This document shows, piece after piece, positions 9,619-21,547 of a DNA stretch of 64,000 nucleotides; the stretch's first letter is position 1, and every line of letters begins with the position of its first letter. The notes below the pieces were generated by a model. That model did not search any database and was not told the origin of the DNA. It saw nothing but the letters and a program-made list of their open reading frames with translations. The translations under genes and the position numbers were made by a program. The DNA lies in assembly GCA_001179505.1 (NCBI GenBank), contig CDMY01000266.1, positions 65,788 to 129,787 of the forward strand, written 5' to 3'. This stretch comes from Vitrella brassicaformis. Lineage: Eukaryota > Sar > Vitrellaceae.

Positions 9619-12600
9619 ATGGAAGGCGCATCTCTGAGCCCCTCGCCGTATGGCCAGCTCCTGCCGCCGTGGCTCCTCCCACAACCTCCCCCTGCACTGG
9701 CAGGCACCACACCATACCTTGACGGCCGGGAGGTGGAAAGACTCGAAAGGCGATTGTCCGACATCAAGCTGAAGCGTGGCGTCCGGTCCGATGCATTTGC
9801 CAGCGCCCTGCACGATCTGGTGGTGCTCGTCAACTCGATGGCCGCCCAGCAGTCGGCTCTTGACCTGAGGAGCGACGCCCTCCGGCTGCTTCGGAAGGCA
9901 CAGCGGCATGTGAGACGGAGCGAGTTGGAGGCCAAGGAGGCCGGTGGAGGCCTAGGCTTTTCTCTGCTCGCGGGGATGCTGACGTCTCTCCGGTGTCTCA
10001 CCCTCAACAACCTGGCGACGTGGTATCGGAGGGGCGGGCAGATCCGCAACGCTCACGGGTGTCTGAAGGAGGCGCTGTCCCTGCTGGAAGAGCACTCGCC
10101 ATCCTCATCATCGGTTGACGACCGCGCAGCCACCCACCTGAGCATATGCGACGTGCTGACCGACCTGCATCAGCCGTGCGCGGCCCTCAGACATGCACAG
10201 GAGGCCATCGAGATGTGTGAGGGGGCTTTGATGAGGCTGACGCCGTCCCGCCTGACGAATGGCAGCAACAATGGCACGGACACGCTCAACACCAAGACGG
10301 CTCTGCTGGCACTCGGCTACTCACACGCAGCGGCTGCGTTGGAGCGGCTGCCGGGTCAGGGGGATGAGTGTCTCGCTGTGCACCAGCGGGCCCTTACCCT
10401 TGCCGGGCAGTTTCTGGACCCTTCTTTCAAGCCGCTGATCGCCGCTCTGCAGGACCGCTACACGCGCACACTGACCAACATGAGATACAGCAAGACACAC
10501 CAACAACAGCAGCAGCAGCAGCACCAACAGCAGCAGCACAGGGAGGAGAGAAGCAAGCGCGTGCAGATAATCAGCACGCCCGTCGTGCATCGGTACCCGC
10601 TGCTCTCGTCTGCCCCGAGACACCGAAGTGACCTGAAAGGGATGATGCCCTCATTGCCGTCATCCCCCGTGCACACGGCCAAGTCGACCCCCGTGCTGCG
10701 CAATGCTTATGTGCCCGTAGTGCATGCCGATGCCCACCTGGGCGGGCCCGTGAGACACCTGCTGGAGATCAAGCGGTCGCCCATTCTTTTTGACAGAAGG
10801 CGGTTGTCGAGAGAAAGGGACAAGGAGAGAGGCAAGGGGCGAGTGTTCAAGGCCAGAAGGACGGCAGCTGCCATTACCATCCAGCGGGCATATAGGCGAC
10901 TGAGGAGAGCGAGACAGCCCACAAGGAGGCCGCCACCACTCCGTGACAATTCCGACGCCGTTGCGGTTGCCACTGCCTCGCATGGTGGCGTGGCAGCTCA
11001 TTATCATCGGCAGGAGGACTGTCAGCCACAGACAAGGGACGAGGCGACCGACCGCTGTCGGCCAAAGACAGTCGCTGCCACCGCAGCCACGCCACTTCTT
11101 CCCCTGCCCTCTCTCTCCATCTCACTCGACGCCGGCAGCGGCGCTGGAGGGCCGGGCCATCCCCAACACACACATGAGGACCAGAAGTCCAGGAATAGTC
11201 GGCTCATCAGTCGACGGACAGCACACCAGAGTATGGCGCCGCCATACAAGAAGACGGCCCTCTCGTCGCTTCCCACTCGCGACACGATGCAGCCGGGGTC
11301 GCCCGAAGGGACCACAGCCGCGTACACGGAGCCATCGATGCCCACCCCTTTGCCGTCACTGCCCGGCGGCCACCAGACACACATGAGGGAGCAGCAGCAA
11401 GAGGGGGTGCAGCCGCAGCATCAGCTACTGCGTCGAATTCGGTCGCTGACGGGTGACCTCATTGCATTCCCTTCGCTGACGCCCCCGTCACTGCCAATGA
11501 GAGGGGGAGACATGACGACGGTGCAGGAGGACGGTGGTGCTGGTGGTTGTGAGAGGCGTGGGTTGGATGATGTGCATCCCCTGAGCCCCCTGTCGCCGCC
11601 TCTTTCCCCGCCACCCATCACCTCGCCGCCCCTCTCATCAATTGAAGTCATGTTCGGTGCGCCGATCTGCCTCTCTGTTCCTCTCTCCCTTGCTTGTATT
11701 CTTGATTTGTGTGTGGGGGGATGCAGGTGCGTGTGTGCGCCCGCTCCCTCTGGTGGTGCCCTCAGATGAGCCCAACGCCTCTGGCTGGACCAAAGTCAAA
11801 GACGCCTTCTCGCCCTCATCCCTCACGCCCATCGTCAACACGCGCCCCAACACGTCGGCCAACTCACCGACCCCAAAAGGCCGGCTGCCATCGGTGTCTT
11901 CCCCTCCGTCTCTGTGGACGTGTGCGGCCTACTGGACGAGGCAGCTGGGCATGTGGCGGCTGGAGGTGCGGACGGCGCAGAGGAAGGGCGGCAAGATCGC
12001 CCCACCGCCCGTCGAGCTGAAAGCCGACGCAGCGGAGCTGGAGCGCCTGGGCTATGAGGACGCTTCCTCTGGTAGACAGAGGCACAACCTCACTTGCACC
12101 CCCTTTCTCTCTGTGGATCGGTCTGTCCATTCTATCAGAGCTGTCGATGCCTCGTCTGCGGCTGCTGGGCGCCCGTCTGCTCTCCGCGTTGGCCATTACC
12201 TCCTCCCCCTACCCGCCCCCTCCCCCACCAGAGACACCAGCGATCTCTCTTGTCCTGCTGTCGAAAGACAGAGTGGACGCCATCGAGAGCGAAGAGCACA
12301 CCGAGACATACATCAACGAGGAGGAGGCATTTGCAGGGGCAGAGGAGGGGGGAGAGGGAGGAGACACCGACAAGGGCGAAGGTGAGACGGGAGAGACACA
12401 GGCGCAGCAGAGGGAGAGGGAGACACCCGCCGAGGAAGGACAAGAACAAGAGCAGGAGCAAGAGCAAGAGCAGGAGCAGGAGCCTTCCTTCAGCCCGTTT
12501 GTGTGGACCTGCCAGCGGGACATCCCTGTCCACACCAACTGCGAAGGCGAGGCCCGAATGAGCAACACCACACGCAGCACCTGCTTAGCCCGCCCAATGA

Positions 12601-12869
12601 GCAACACCAAGGGGTGGCTCGTGACCGTGCAACCACAGCAGCCCCACCACCACCACCAGCACCACCACCAGCCCACATCGATGGAGCGTGTGTTGATGGA
12701 TGTGCCGGGCGACGTCGCTGACCGCGGTAGCGTGACCGCATTGCGAAGGGTCGCTGAATCGCTTTTGGCCAGGGTGGGGGTGCGTGACGGTGCTGTGTTT
12801 GTGGCAGAGGGCGAGGGGCTCCGAGGCGGTGGGAGTGTGCGTGCGGTGATGGTGTGCACACCAAGGTGA
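9619..12869 (+). CDS. TPR-like protein with IQ motif and low-complexity tail
   Basis: Three exons (9619-11656, 11727-12071, 12139-12869; both introns phase 1) give about 1037 residues. Residues 60-290 are helical with TPR-like pairs (for example LNNLATWYRRGGQIRNAHGC), suggesting a protein-interaction scaffold. A poly-Gln/His stretch lies near residue 295. An IQ motif (AAITIQRAYRRLRRAR, about residue 420) predicts calmodulin binding. The rest is Pro/Ser-rich, with a Glu-Gln repeat near 12443-12480 and a His/Gln run near 12640. The last 60 residues look folded again (VTALRRVAESLLARVG). No catalytic motif is seen. Function unknown; a cytoskeletal or ciliary scaffold would fit TPR plus IQ but is only a guess. 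Confidence 0.75.
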
Positions 12870-13341
12870 TGTGGATGGGGTCGCGCAACGACAGTGCATT
12901 GCACGACTGACCATTGGATTGGATCTCATTCAATCGCCGGACACACCGCATTCATTCCATCGACATCGGTCCGGCCGCACGTGCACTCGCATACACAGAC
13001 ACACCCACAAGAGACAGACGCGTCAGACAATTGCAGCCAGCCGCCACTAAGGCATCCAGTCAGCTGATCCAGTCGGTCAGTCACTCTCCCTATAGCAAGG
13101 TATCAAAACCCACCCACCCAGCCCAGTCAGTCAGTCAGTCAGTCGAGCGAACGACAGAAAAAGATAGACGCGACACCACAGGACACACTCATGCAGCTAG
13201 GTAGGTATGTGTCTGTCTGTCGCTCCCCGCTCAGTTGATTGATTGATTCCCTTTGGCCGCACGCCTGACTATCTGTCCGTCCTACCTCAGCATGCAGCAG
13301 ACACTCTATCCACTTGTCTGTCTGTCTGTCTGTCGTGTGTG
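12870..13341. other. Convergent intergenic spacer
   Basis: Spacer between converging genes with (CAGT)n, (GATT)n and (TGTC)n tandem repeats. No gene signal. Confidence 0.6.
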
Positions 13342-16300
13342 TCATTCTTCCTCATCTTCTTCCTCCATCTGCTGCTGCTGGTGCATGAGCCTGCGTCTCT
13401 TGGCCTGGCGCATCCACCGCCCCATGCGCACCAGCTTGCGGTACTTTGGGGAACACCCACGCATCTCCTCGCGATGCAACTCGTTCAGCTGTAGAAACAC
13501 ACATACACAGACAGACAGAGAGAGGTCAGTGCATTGGGTCTTGTGCGGTGCGCTGTCTTGTGTGTGTGGTTACGATGGTCCGCAGCAACTGAGCCTTGTC
13601 GACACCCATATCCTCATTCTCATCCTCCCCCTCCCCCTCTCCACCCTCCTCGCCCTCCTGCCCTTCGTCGTCATCCTCATCCTCATCTTCGTCTTCATCC
13701 TCATGGCGGCCCGTCTTGACCTCGCCCAGCATTTCCACCTCAGGAGCGACGGGCGCCGGCTCATATAAGTCGCGCTTGCGCTTGTTGATGTTGCTGGCGG
13801 TGGCGCGGGCCTGCTTCTCGGATGTGGATGGCTTGCTGTCGTCCTTGAGGTGCTTGTCGGACAGGTCGTCTCTGCTCGTCCAGATATGGAATACACATGA
13901 TGTGTTGTTTGTTGGTTTGTATGGGTGGGTGAGCGTGTGGGGGATGGGCTGCTTACTCGTCCGATTCCTCTTCCTCCTCGCCCCCTTCTTCCTCCTCTTC
14001 ATCATCGTTGCTGTCACTGCACACACACACATACACACACACACACAGTGGCATGGATTAGTGAATGAATCGATATGCTCCACATCTCCTCTGTGTGACT
14101 CACTGACCTCTCGTCCTCATTGATGTCGAAGTCCGCCAACTCCGCTGCCACCCCCAGGTCCGGCTCCTCCTCCCCCTCCTCCTCCCTTCCCTCCCCTTCA
14201 TCGTCTAGCTCCTCTACCTCCACACCCCCGCGACCCTTGCCGGCCCTCACACCTTTGCGGCCGCCGGTGGGGCCCTCATCCACATCGGGCGCCGGCTTGA
14301 TGCTGCACACACACACACACACACAGACACAGAAAGAAAGAGAGAATAAGCAGAAAGGTGTGTGCGTTCATTCTGAATCTGTGCGTGTAGTGGCTGACGT
14401 ACGTGGTTGTGACGATGTTGACAATGGTGCCGTCGGGCAGTTTGCGGACCTCACGCGCGACGGTGTACTCGTGGCCCTGGGCCGTCTGATACTCCGACTC
14501 GTCCTTGAACTCTACACACACACACACACACACACACAGGTACACAGACAGGCGCTCTCTCTCTCTCCCGTGTGAATGAGTGTCGTGTGTACCTTCGCTG
14601 TCGATGATGTCCTGTATGTGTAGGTCGTTGAGCGGGCCGCGTATCACCATGTCCGCCTCGTCCTCGTCATCGGCGCCACTGTCGTCATCCTCATCCATGT
14701 CGCCATACATATCCCTGCACACACACGCAGCACACACATGTCGATCGATGCACGTCGTGACTGACACATGTGCCACGCGCGTGTGCATGTCAGGTGCCTG
14801 AGTGTTTCATCTTCGTCTTCGATGGCATCGTCGTCGAACAGCCCCATCGGGTCGTCATCGGGGTCCTCTTCCTCCTCCTTGTCGTCATCGTCGTCGTCGA
14901 ACACCAACCTACTGCAGACATCCACACCACACAGAGAGGCTCATGGACCGGTGCATGCGCCATCCTCCAGAGTGTCCCTGCCTCTGTCTGTCTGTCTGTC
15001 TGTCTGTCTGGGATTGCGTACGGACCGCCCTCTGAAGGTCATGGTGCCACCGTGGTCGTACGCCGCCAGCGCATCGTCGTCGTCCTCATCAGCATCTGCA
15101 GTCAGTTGATGCAGTGCAGCACACACACATTGCCAGCATGTATATGAGCGAGCGATCGGTCCACGAACAAGTGCATTCCCGCTGACCGTCGTGCTCTTCG
15201 TCCTCGTCCTCGTCTTCATCATCGTCGTCACTGTCGTGCATCATGGCCTTGTGGGACCACTGTGTGGTACGGACACACACACACACACACACAATTCCCA
15301 TCCATCCATCCACTCCAGATGTGTCTTCCTTCCCGTAGTTACGTGGAAGATGTCGTCATCGTGGTCGAAGTCCTCGTCGTCCATGCCGTCGCGGCCACGC
15401 TCCTCACGAACTATCTCTGATGGACGGACCAGGCATTCGATGAGCCATTAAATGCAATGCATTCTCTCTGTGTGTGGGTATGGTAAGACGACCTTCGATT
15501 TCGTCCTCTTCGTTGCCCTCACCCTGGCCCTCGGGCGCAGCAGTGCCGCCAACTGACAACACAGACAGAGAATTGGGGCATGAGATGGCAGGTGTGTGTG
15601 TGTGTGTGTGTGCGTGGCCTGGTCCTGTGCACCCTTCTCCTTGGTCTCTTCCTCCTCGTCGGGATGCTGCTCGTCGTCGCCTTCACCGGCACCCCCATAT
15701 TCCTCGCCCAACGCATCCCTGACAGACCGCAGACACAGTGGATGGTGGCACTGTAGGTCTGTGTGCGTTGCATCATGCTGCCTGTGTGGGAGAGAGGTGG
15801 GTGTGTGTCGTTACTTGAGTTCCTCTGTGTTGTCCTCCTCTGCCTCCTCGTCGACAAACGCCGCCGCTAAGTAGGGAAGGGACACATCACATCACACGAA
15901 CCAAACAGACATATCCATGGAGGGTGCGGTCTTCTGTCTGGCTGTCTGGCTGCCTGGCTGCCTGGCTGTCTGTCTGTCTGTCTGTCTGTCTGTGAGCCTC
16001 TGACCTGCCCGGCGCGCCTTCTTGAGCCGATGCCGCTTCTCCTTGCGCTTCTCCTTGCGCCCGGCACGGAGGACCACTAACTCGTAGTCCTCACCCTCGT
16101 CAGCCTCACCATCACCCTCTTGCTGCTGCTCTGCTGTGTTGTCATGCTCCTCCTCATGGTCTTTCTCTGATACTTCGTAGTCGTCGTCATCGTCATCGTC
16201 CAGCACCCTCTGTCAGTCATGAAACGGATGGGCACCACAGCACAACACAGCAGAGCAACAAGTGTATGGGTGTGGGTGTGGGCTGCGGATGGCCCGCTGA

Positions 16301-17262
16301 CTCACCCGTTTGTTGTGTTTCTTGCCGATGACGTCCTCCTCGCTCTCCACCGACGCACCGTCAGACTGCCCACCGAACTGCAGATGAATGGACGTCACAC
16401 ACATGCACCCACAGCACACACAGACATTCGTCCTCTCATGTGACTCGTGTGAGTGTGGGCGGTCGCTCACCGGTTTGTCGGCGGTGCGCGTATCTTGGTG
16501 GTATTTGTCGCGCATCGCGTTGGCCATGAGGGTATCCAGGTGTGTGCCGTTGAGGGGGGGGGGTGGGGGAGGCGCCGCGTCCTCATGCTCATCTTCCACC
16601 TGCAACTCGTCCTCTTCCCTGCCGCAGACAGACAGACAGACAGACAGCATCCACACGTGGGCATCTTCTGCTTCTGCAGCTTGTGTGGATCGGGTGAGCT
16701 CACTCACCTGTTGTGGTCGTGGCCCGCCACGCTGTCGTATATCTCCCGAGCGTTCACCCCCAACATGAGCACATCCAGGTCGCCACCCTCACGCTTCTCC
16801 ACCTGCCATAACATCACAGACAGACAGACAGACAGTCAGAAAGTCAGACTCATGCATCTATGTGTGTGTGGATCCATCCATGTAAGTGCGTGTGGGTACC
16901 TCTTCTTTGAGCCCTCCCCACTCGCCTTCGTCGTAGGCGTACCGTCTGTTGGGGCTGGAGAGGATGCTGTACGCCCGGGCCAGGGCGCTGAACTCGCCCT
17001 CGTCGCCCGCCGAGCCATCGGGGTGGCACCTACACAACCCATCCAACCAACCAGACCCACAGAGATCACAAATGCGTGTGTGGAGGGGCTCGGACAGACA
17101 CACACACGCCTCACACACCCGCATGCATCTGTGCCCCTGGCTGAGTGTTCCGGGCCCTCACTTGGTGGCTCGCTCCTTGTAGGCCTCCAGTATCTCCTCG
17201 GTCGATGACCACCTGTCAATGCCCAGTGCGGTGTACAAGCAAAAGCGCTCGTGGTCATCCAT
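13342..17262 (-). CDS. J-domain protein with very acidic C-terminal region (19 exons)
   Basis: Nineteen exons can be followed in phase from 17262 down to the stop at 13342-13344. The first two encode a J domain (FCLYTALGID, then intact CHPD and YSILSSPNRRYAYDEG), so it should stimulate an Hsp70. The remaining roughly 600 residues are dominated by runs of Asp/Glu, one or two runs per small exon, broken by a basic patch (KEKRKEKRHRLKKARRAG) and a more ordered part (EYTVAREVRKLPDG). The last exon is basic (KLVRMGRWMRQAKRRR) and ends with an acidic tail. This composition suggests a nuclear protein that binds histones or RNA-associated factors, but I cannot name an orthologue. An upstream in-frame ATG at 17346 would add 28 residues. 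Confidence 0.75.
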
Positions 17263-17431
17263 CTTCTCAGTTGAGCTTGCCGTCAGGCCGCCTAGGGCGC
17301 TCCCTGAAACCGCTGCCCAGTTCGCCAAATCAGGGCAGCAACACATGCTCCTTGCCAGTCATCTACTGCTGCTGCTGTCCGCATCGCCACAAACCACAAT
17401 TATTCGACACTCATCATCGCCATCTCTCCGC
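17263..17431. promoter_or_regulatory. Divergent upstream region with overlapping alternative starts
   Basis: This separates the J-domain gene (-) from the hydrolase-CYTH gene (+). Both genes have an alternative upstream ATG here, and the two overlap in one CATG palindrome (17344-17347). The + version would add a hydrophobic leader (ASHLLLLLSAS). Which starts are used cannot be decided from sequence. Confidence 0.35.
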
Positions 17432-19822
17432 ATGTCGATGGCATCATCGTCCCCATTCCGCTACGTGTACCTGCACGGCTGGCTGAGCGGCCCGCAGAGC
17501 TTCAAGGGCACCTTCTTGAAAGACAAGCTCAGCCCCCTCGGTATCGACTTGCAACTCATCGACCTCAACAGAGGGAAGCCGCCGGGCCAGATGACGTATG
17601 ACGGGGCGCTGATTGCCGTCGATGAGGTGTGGGAGAGGGAGGCGGGGGCACATGGCGAAGGGGAGGTCAAGCTGCGGCTGATCGGGTCATCGCTTGGCGG
17701 CTACTTCGCTGGTCGGTGGGTGGATCTGCGTGTGTGTGTGTGCGTGTGTTGCCATGCATCCGTCCATCCATCCATCGAGTGCTCTCTGTGTGTGCTGTGT
17801 GTGTGAATGTCAGCGCGCTATGCGGAGCTGCATCCCAACCGTGTGGACAGGATGGTGCTGCTCTGCCCGGCCTTCGACTTCCACAACCAGTTCAGAAAAC
17901 TCACAGGAGAGGTACACACACACACACACACACACACCCCTCTGACTTCGTCTGTCTGTCTGTCTGCCAGAACACAGTGTTCGGCCCGCCTGACATGGAC
18001 GGATGGCAGTCGGCGGGCAGCCGCCCCTTCCCGATGCCCGACGGCTCTCTGGTCGACGTCCCCTTCTCGTTCGTCGATGGCGCGCGGGGCCACCACGCCT
18101 TCCCGCTGTACCTCTGCCCCACCACCATCATCCACGGGCTCGACGACGAGATCATCCCCGTCGACACCACCAAACAGTTCTGGGAAACGGTGAGTCAGTT
18201 GCCGAGTGACGTGAATGCCTGCCTGGGTCGATGGATGTCCATGCTGTTCTCTGTCTGTCTGTCTGTGTGTGTGTGTGTGTGTCTGTGTGTGTCTGTGTGT
18301 CGGTCGGTCGGTCGGTTGATCAGCACGAGGATCAGGGTGAGGTGACCTCTCTGCTGCTGGTGCCCGACCAACACGCCCTCACGGCCCCCAACACCCTCTC
18401 CCTCACACTCAAGACCATCACCGACTTCTTCAGACTCTCTCACACAAACAAGCAGCAGCAGCAGCAGCAGCAGCAGGATCAGGCCCCCCCACCAGCAGCA
18501 GCAGCAGCAGCAGTCGCAGCAGCAATGATAGAAGTAGAGCGCAAGTTTCCGATGCTGGACGAGAGCGACCTGGAGAGGGCGATAGAGAGGGAGGGGGGGC
18601 AGCTGGTGGGCGAGCAGGCTTTTGTCGACACCTACTTCGACTGGGAGGGGTACCCCCTGACGCTGCACAACTGCTGGCTCAGGAGACGGGCAGGGCTCTG
18701 GGAACTCAAGACACCGAGGGGCGTTACGGTATGCATGCTACTGGCCCACTGTGTGTGTTTTGTGTGTGATCGATGTCATGTGTGTGCTGATTGATTGACA
18801 GAAGGAGGGCGGCGATCAGTACAGTGGTCATGAGGGGGAGGGCAGGCTCGCCATATTCGAGGAAGAGCTCGATGAAGACAAAATAGTCCAATACCTCAAG
18901 GTAGTGTGTGTAGAGGGATACATGGGTGACGACCCACACACACATTCACACACACACTGTATCTGTGTGTTCTTCTCACACAGACTCACTTTGCTGACCA
19001 CATGACTTCCGACGACCTCAAGACAGCCGTCGCCGAGGAGACCCCAGGCGGCGGAACACGAGCCGGGCTGCAGGCCTTCTGCCACGTACACAAGCGCACG
19101 TGTCACACGCAAAGATCCTGGTGGTGACGTGTGTGATGCATGTGTGTGTGTGTGTACTAGTATGGCACGAACCGGCGCAAGTATGTGGCGGGCGACCCAG
19201 CTATCACCATTGATGTCGACTCGGCGTCATTTGGCTACGGGTGAGTGAGCGAGCGAGTTGGTGAGATGGACAGACAGAAACAGCCCGCCCATGGACATCT
19301 GTGTGCAAATCAATAGGTGTGTTGAGCTGGAGCGCATGTGTGTGTCCGACGAGGAGACGGCCGCAGCCACACGGGACATCGACAGCATGGCCAAGCGACT
19401 CAACCTGGCCTCATCTATCGCCCAAACAGGCGAACACGCCCCTGCGCCTCAGTCAGCGCCCCAGCCGTCCGCGGACGGGCGCAAACTGTCTTTGGGCCTG
19501 CCTTCCAGCGGCCCCCTGTCGCTCGGCATACCGCTCAGAGGAGAGCCCGAGAGCCCCCCACCAAGGTACACCACACACACAGAGAGAGAGAGAGAGGGAG
19601 ATTGCTGTGCGTGTGCAGTCGTTGATTGCCTCTATGCTCTTCTGTGTGTTGTGATTGTGCGCATGTGTCTGCAGGGGTGTGGGAGGTGGGCTGCCTTTGG
19701 GTTCGCAGGGCGGCCCGCACCGGGCGGCCATGTCGGTGCAGCGCGGCAAGCTGGAGGAGTGGATAAGGAGATACTCGCCGCAGCACTTCGACCTCCTCAA
19801 AGACGCCAAGATATTCCAATAA
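17432..19822 (+). CDS. Alpha/beta-hydrolase fused to CYTH (triphosphatase-like) domain
   Basis: Nine exons (17432-17711, 17814-17911, 17971-18189, 18324-18728, 18802-18900, 18984-19085, 19161-19240, 19317-19565, 19675-19822) splice in phase to 559 residues. Residues 1-250 are a small alpha/beta-hydrolase of the YqiA/UPF0227 type: YLHGWLSGPQS near the start, nucleophile Ser in IGSSLGGY, Asp in HGLDDEIIP, His in VPDQHAL. A Gln/Ala-rich linker follows (about residues 235-265). Next is a CYTH domain starting IEVERKF, the E-x-E-x-K signature that binds triphosphate and metal, then YFDWEG and WLRRRAGLWELKTP as in thiamine-triphosphatase-like members. The C-terminus is Ser/Pro-rich and ends in a helical tail. 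The linker lies inside one exon (18324-18728) with both domains, so the fusion is not a splicing artefact. The joint role is unknown. Confidence 0.82.
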
Positions 19823-20612
19823 CCTAGGAATGCGATAGACAGACAGACAGAGAGACATGTAGATGAGTAGGGATGGATGGACATGACATGCGGCTGGGGC
19901 TAGCTATTCTCTGCCATGGGTTGTTTGTTTTTTTGCGGGATGGGATTATCCCGCAGCCTAGGCCTCCCTCGCTGTTTTTCTTATGGAATGGGGAACGGGT
20001 ACGTGTGATACATGTACCATATGAGAGCGAGGGTAGGGGAGTTGTGCGTTGATGATTGGTCTCAGTCGGTTTGTGTGAGTTTTGCAGCTGAAGGGATGGA
20101 TGGATGGATGGATGGACACACAGACAAGCGAGGGAGGCAGGTAGGGTCTCTCTTGGTTCTCCATTGTCTGTGGCGTGTTTTGAGTGAGTCTGTGTGCGTC
20201 TCCATTTGACTAGTGTGTAAGTCTCTTGTAAAGGGGGTGTGTTAAACTAGATGTTAAAGGCACATGGAGCTGAATTCTGTCGGTACTGTCAACAATCCTT
20301 CACTTGAATGCAACCAAGGAAAGCGGCAGAACGCCTGCCGCCGCACCGCCCCTGCGCGAGCTTGAAACGATCTTGTGGCTCCAGAAAGGAGTCATCGGAT
20401 GAGCCGCTGTGTGCATGGTGATGCTGATGGGCTGATACCTCTGGATCCAGACGCAGCTATCTGCCGTGATCTGTCGTGATCTGCCCGTTGCGAGGCAGAT
20501 CAGCCTGTTGCAGATGGGGGGGGGGAGAAACTGTCATTAACCGTAACACTCGTCTGTGTGTCCGTGATACTCATACAAATACAGTCCCATCAGCACGCAG
20601 AGTCAAACAGGC
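19823..20612. other. Intergenic region
   Basis: Spacer with a (GGAT)n run near 20097, a short hairpin around 19937-19953 (GCGGGAT / ATCCCGC arms), and clustered TGATCTG repeats near 20465-20505. The part nearest 20612 is probably 3' flank of the retroelement fragment. No gene seen. Confidence 0.5.
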
Positions 20613-21500
20613 TCAAGGGGAGGAGGGATCAATCCCCGCCCCATCAGCACACCCCAGTCCCGCAAACCCTCCCCTCCCTCCCCCACGCAGACAGAAGCTA
20701 GTCGCACGCGCGAGGGCGATAGACAAGCGAGAGCGAATCCATCCAGACACATGACTGAACCCCCGACCCTTCCACCCCTCCTTTTCCAACAGCGCATGAG
20801 CCATGTGGGCGATGAACACGTTGGCATCGTGTCCCCACACACCGTCACACGTCACCACCAGAGGGCAGAAGGTCACGCGGGAGTCGCAGACGGCCGAGCG
20901 GTATTTCTTCTTCTTGGCGGTCTCGTGCTGCTTCAGGATGGACTTGGTCGATCGGTTCTTGGAAGCGTAAGACGTTGCGTCAGGATCCGTAATACAGATG
21001 TCAAACGACGCAGCCGCCTGCCGCTCCCACACGCCCCNNNNNNNNNNNNNNNNNNNNNNNNNNNNNNNNNNNNNNNNNNNNNNNNNNNNNNNNNNNNNNN
21101 NNNNNNNNNNNNNNNNNNNNNNNNNNNNNNNNNNNNNNNNNNNNNNNNNNNNNNNNNNNNNNNNNNNNNNNNNNNNNNNNNNNNNNNNNNNNNNNNNNNN
21201 NNNNNNNNNNNNNNNNNNNNNNNNNNNNNNNNNNNNNNNNNNNNNNNNNNNNNNNNNNNNNNNNNNNNNNNNNNNNNNNNNNNNNNNNNNNNNNNNNNNN
21301 NNNNNNNNNNNNNNNNNNNNNNNNNNNNNNNNNNNNNAGAGCGCACTCGTCGGTGAGCACGACACGAAAGACGTAGTCCCACTCCATCTGCAGAGACCTC
21401 GCCATTGCCGCGTGGGCCGTGTGTGGGAAGTTGCGGGCAGCAGACATGAGCGCGCGCACGCCGCGCACCCACCCCTCGCCCCTCGCCTGTTGCAGATTGA
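20613..21500 (-). mobile_element. Truncated non-LTR retrotransposon, C-terminal part of pol ORF
   Basis: On the minus strand two frames flank the gap. The upstream one (about 21500-21338) contains ARNFPHTAHAAMARSLQ and EWDYVFRVV. The downstream one (21037-20613) contains CITDPDATSYAS, CPLVVTCDGVWG and RSRLSIALARA. These are the conserved segments that follow the reverse-transcriptase core in many LINE-like ORFs of algae and protists (family recognition from memory). The catalytic RT core and everything 5' of it are absent, so this is a dead 5'-truncated copy. A 300-N gap lies in the middle; repeat content may be why assembly failed. The ORF stop is at 20613-20615. Confidence 0.65.
21038..21337. 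other. Assembly gap (300 N)
   Basis: Exactly 300 unknown bases, a fixed-size scaffold gap inside the retroelement fragment. Confidence 0.98.
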
Positions 21501-21547
21501 CTGATTGACTGCTGATTCTCTGATTGATTGAGGCGGTGGTTTGCGCT

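Noticed and set aside
12209-12904. Long minus-strand frame opposite the TPR/IQ gene
   Set aside because: Antisense shadow of repeat-coding exon 3; composition is Ser/Cys runs produced by the Glu-Gln repeat.
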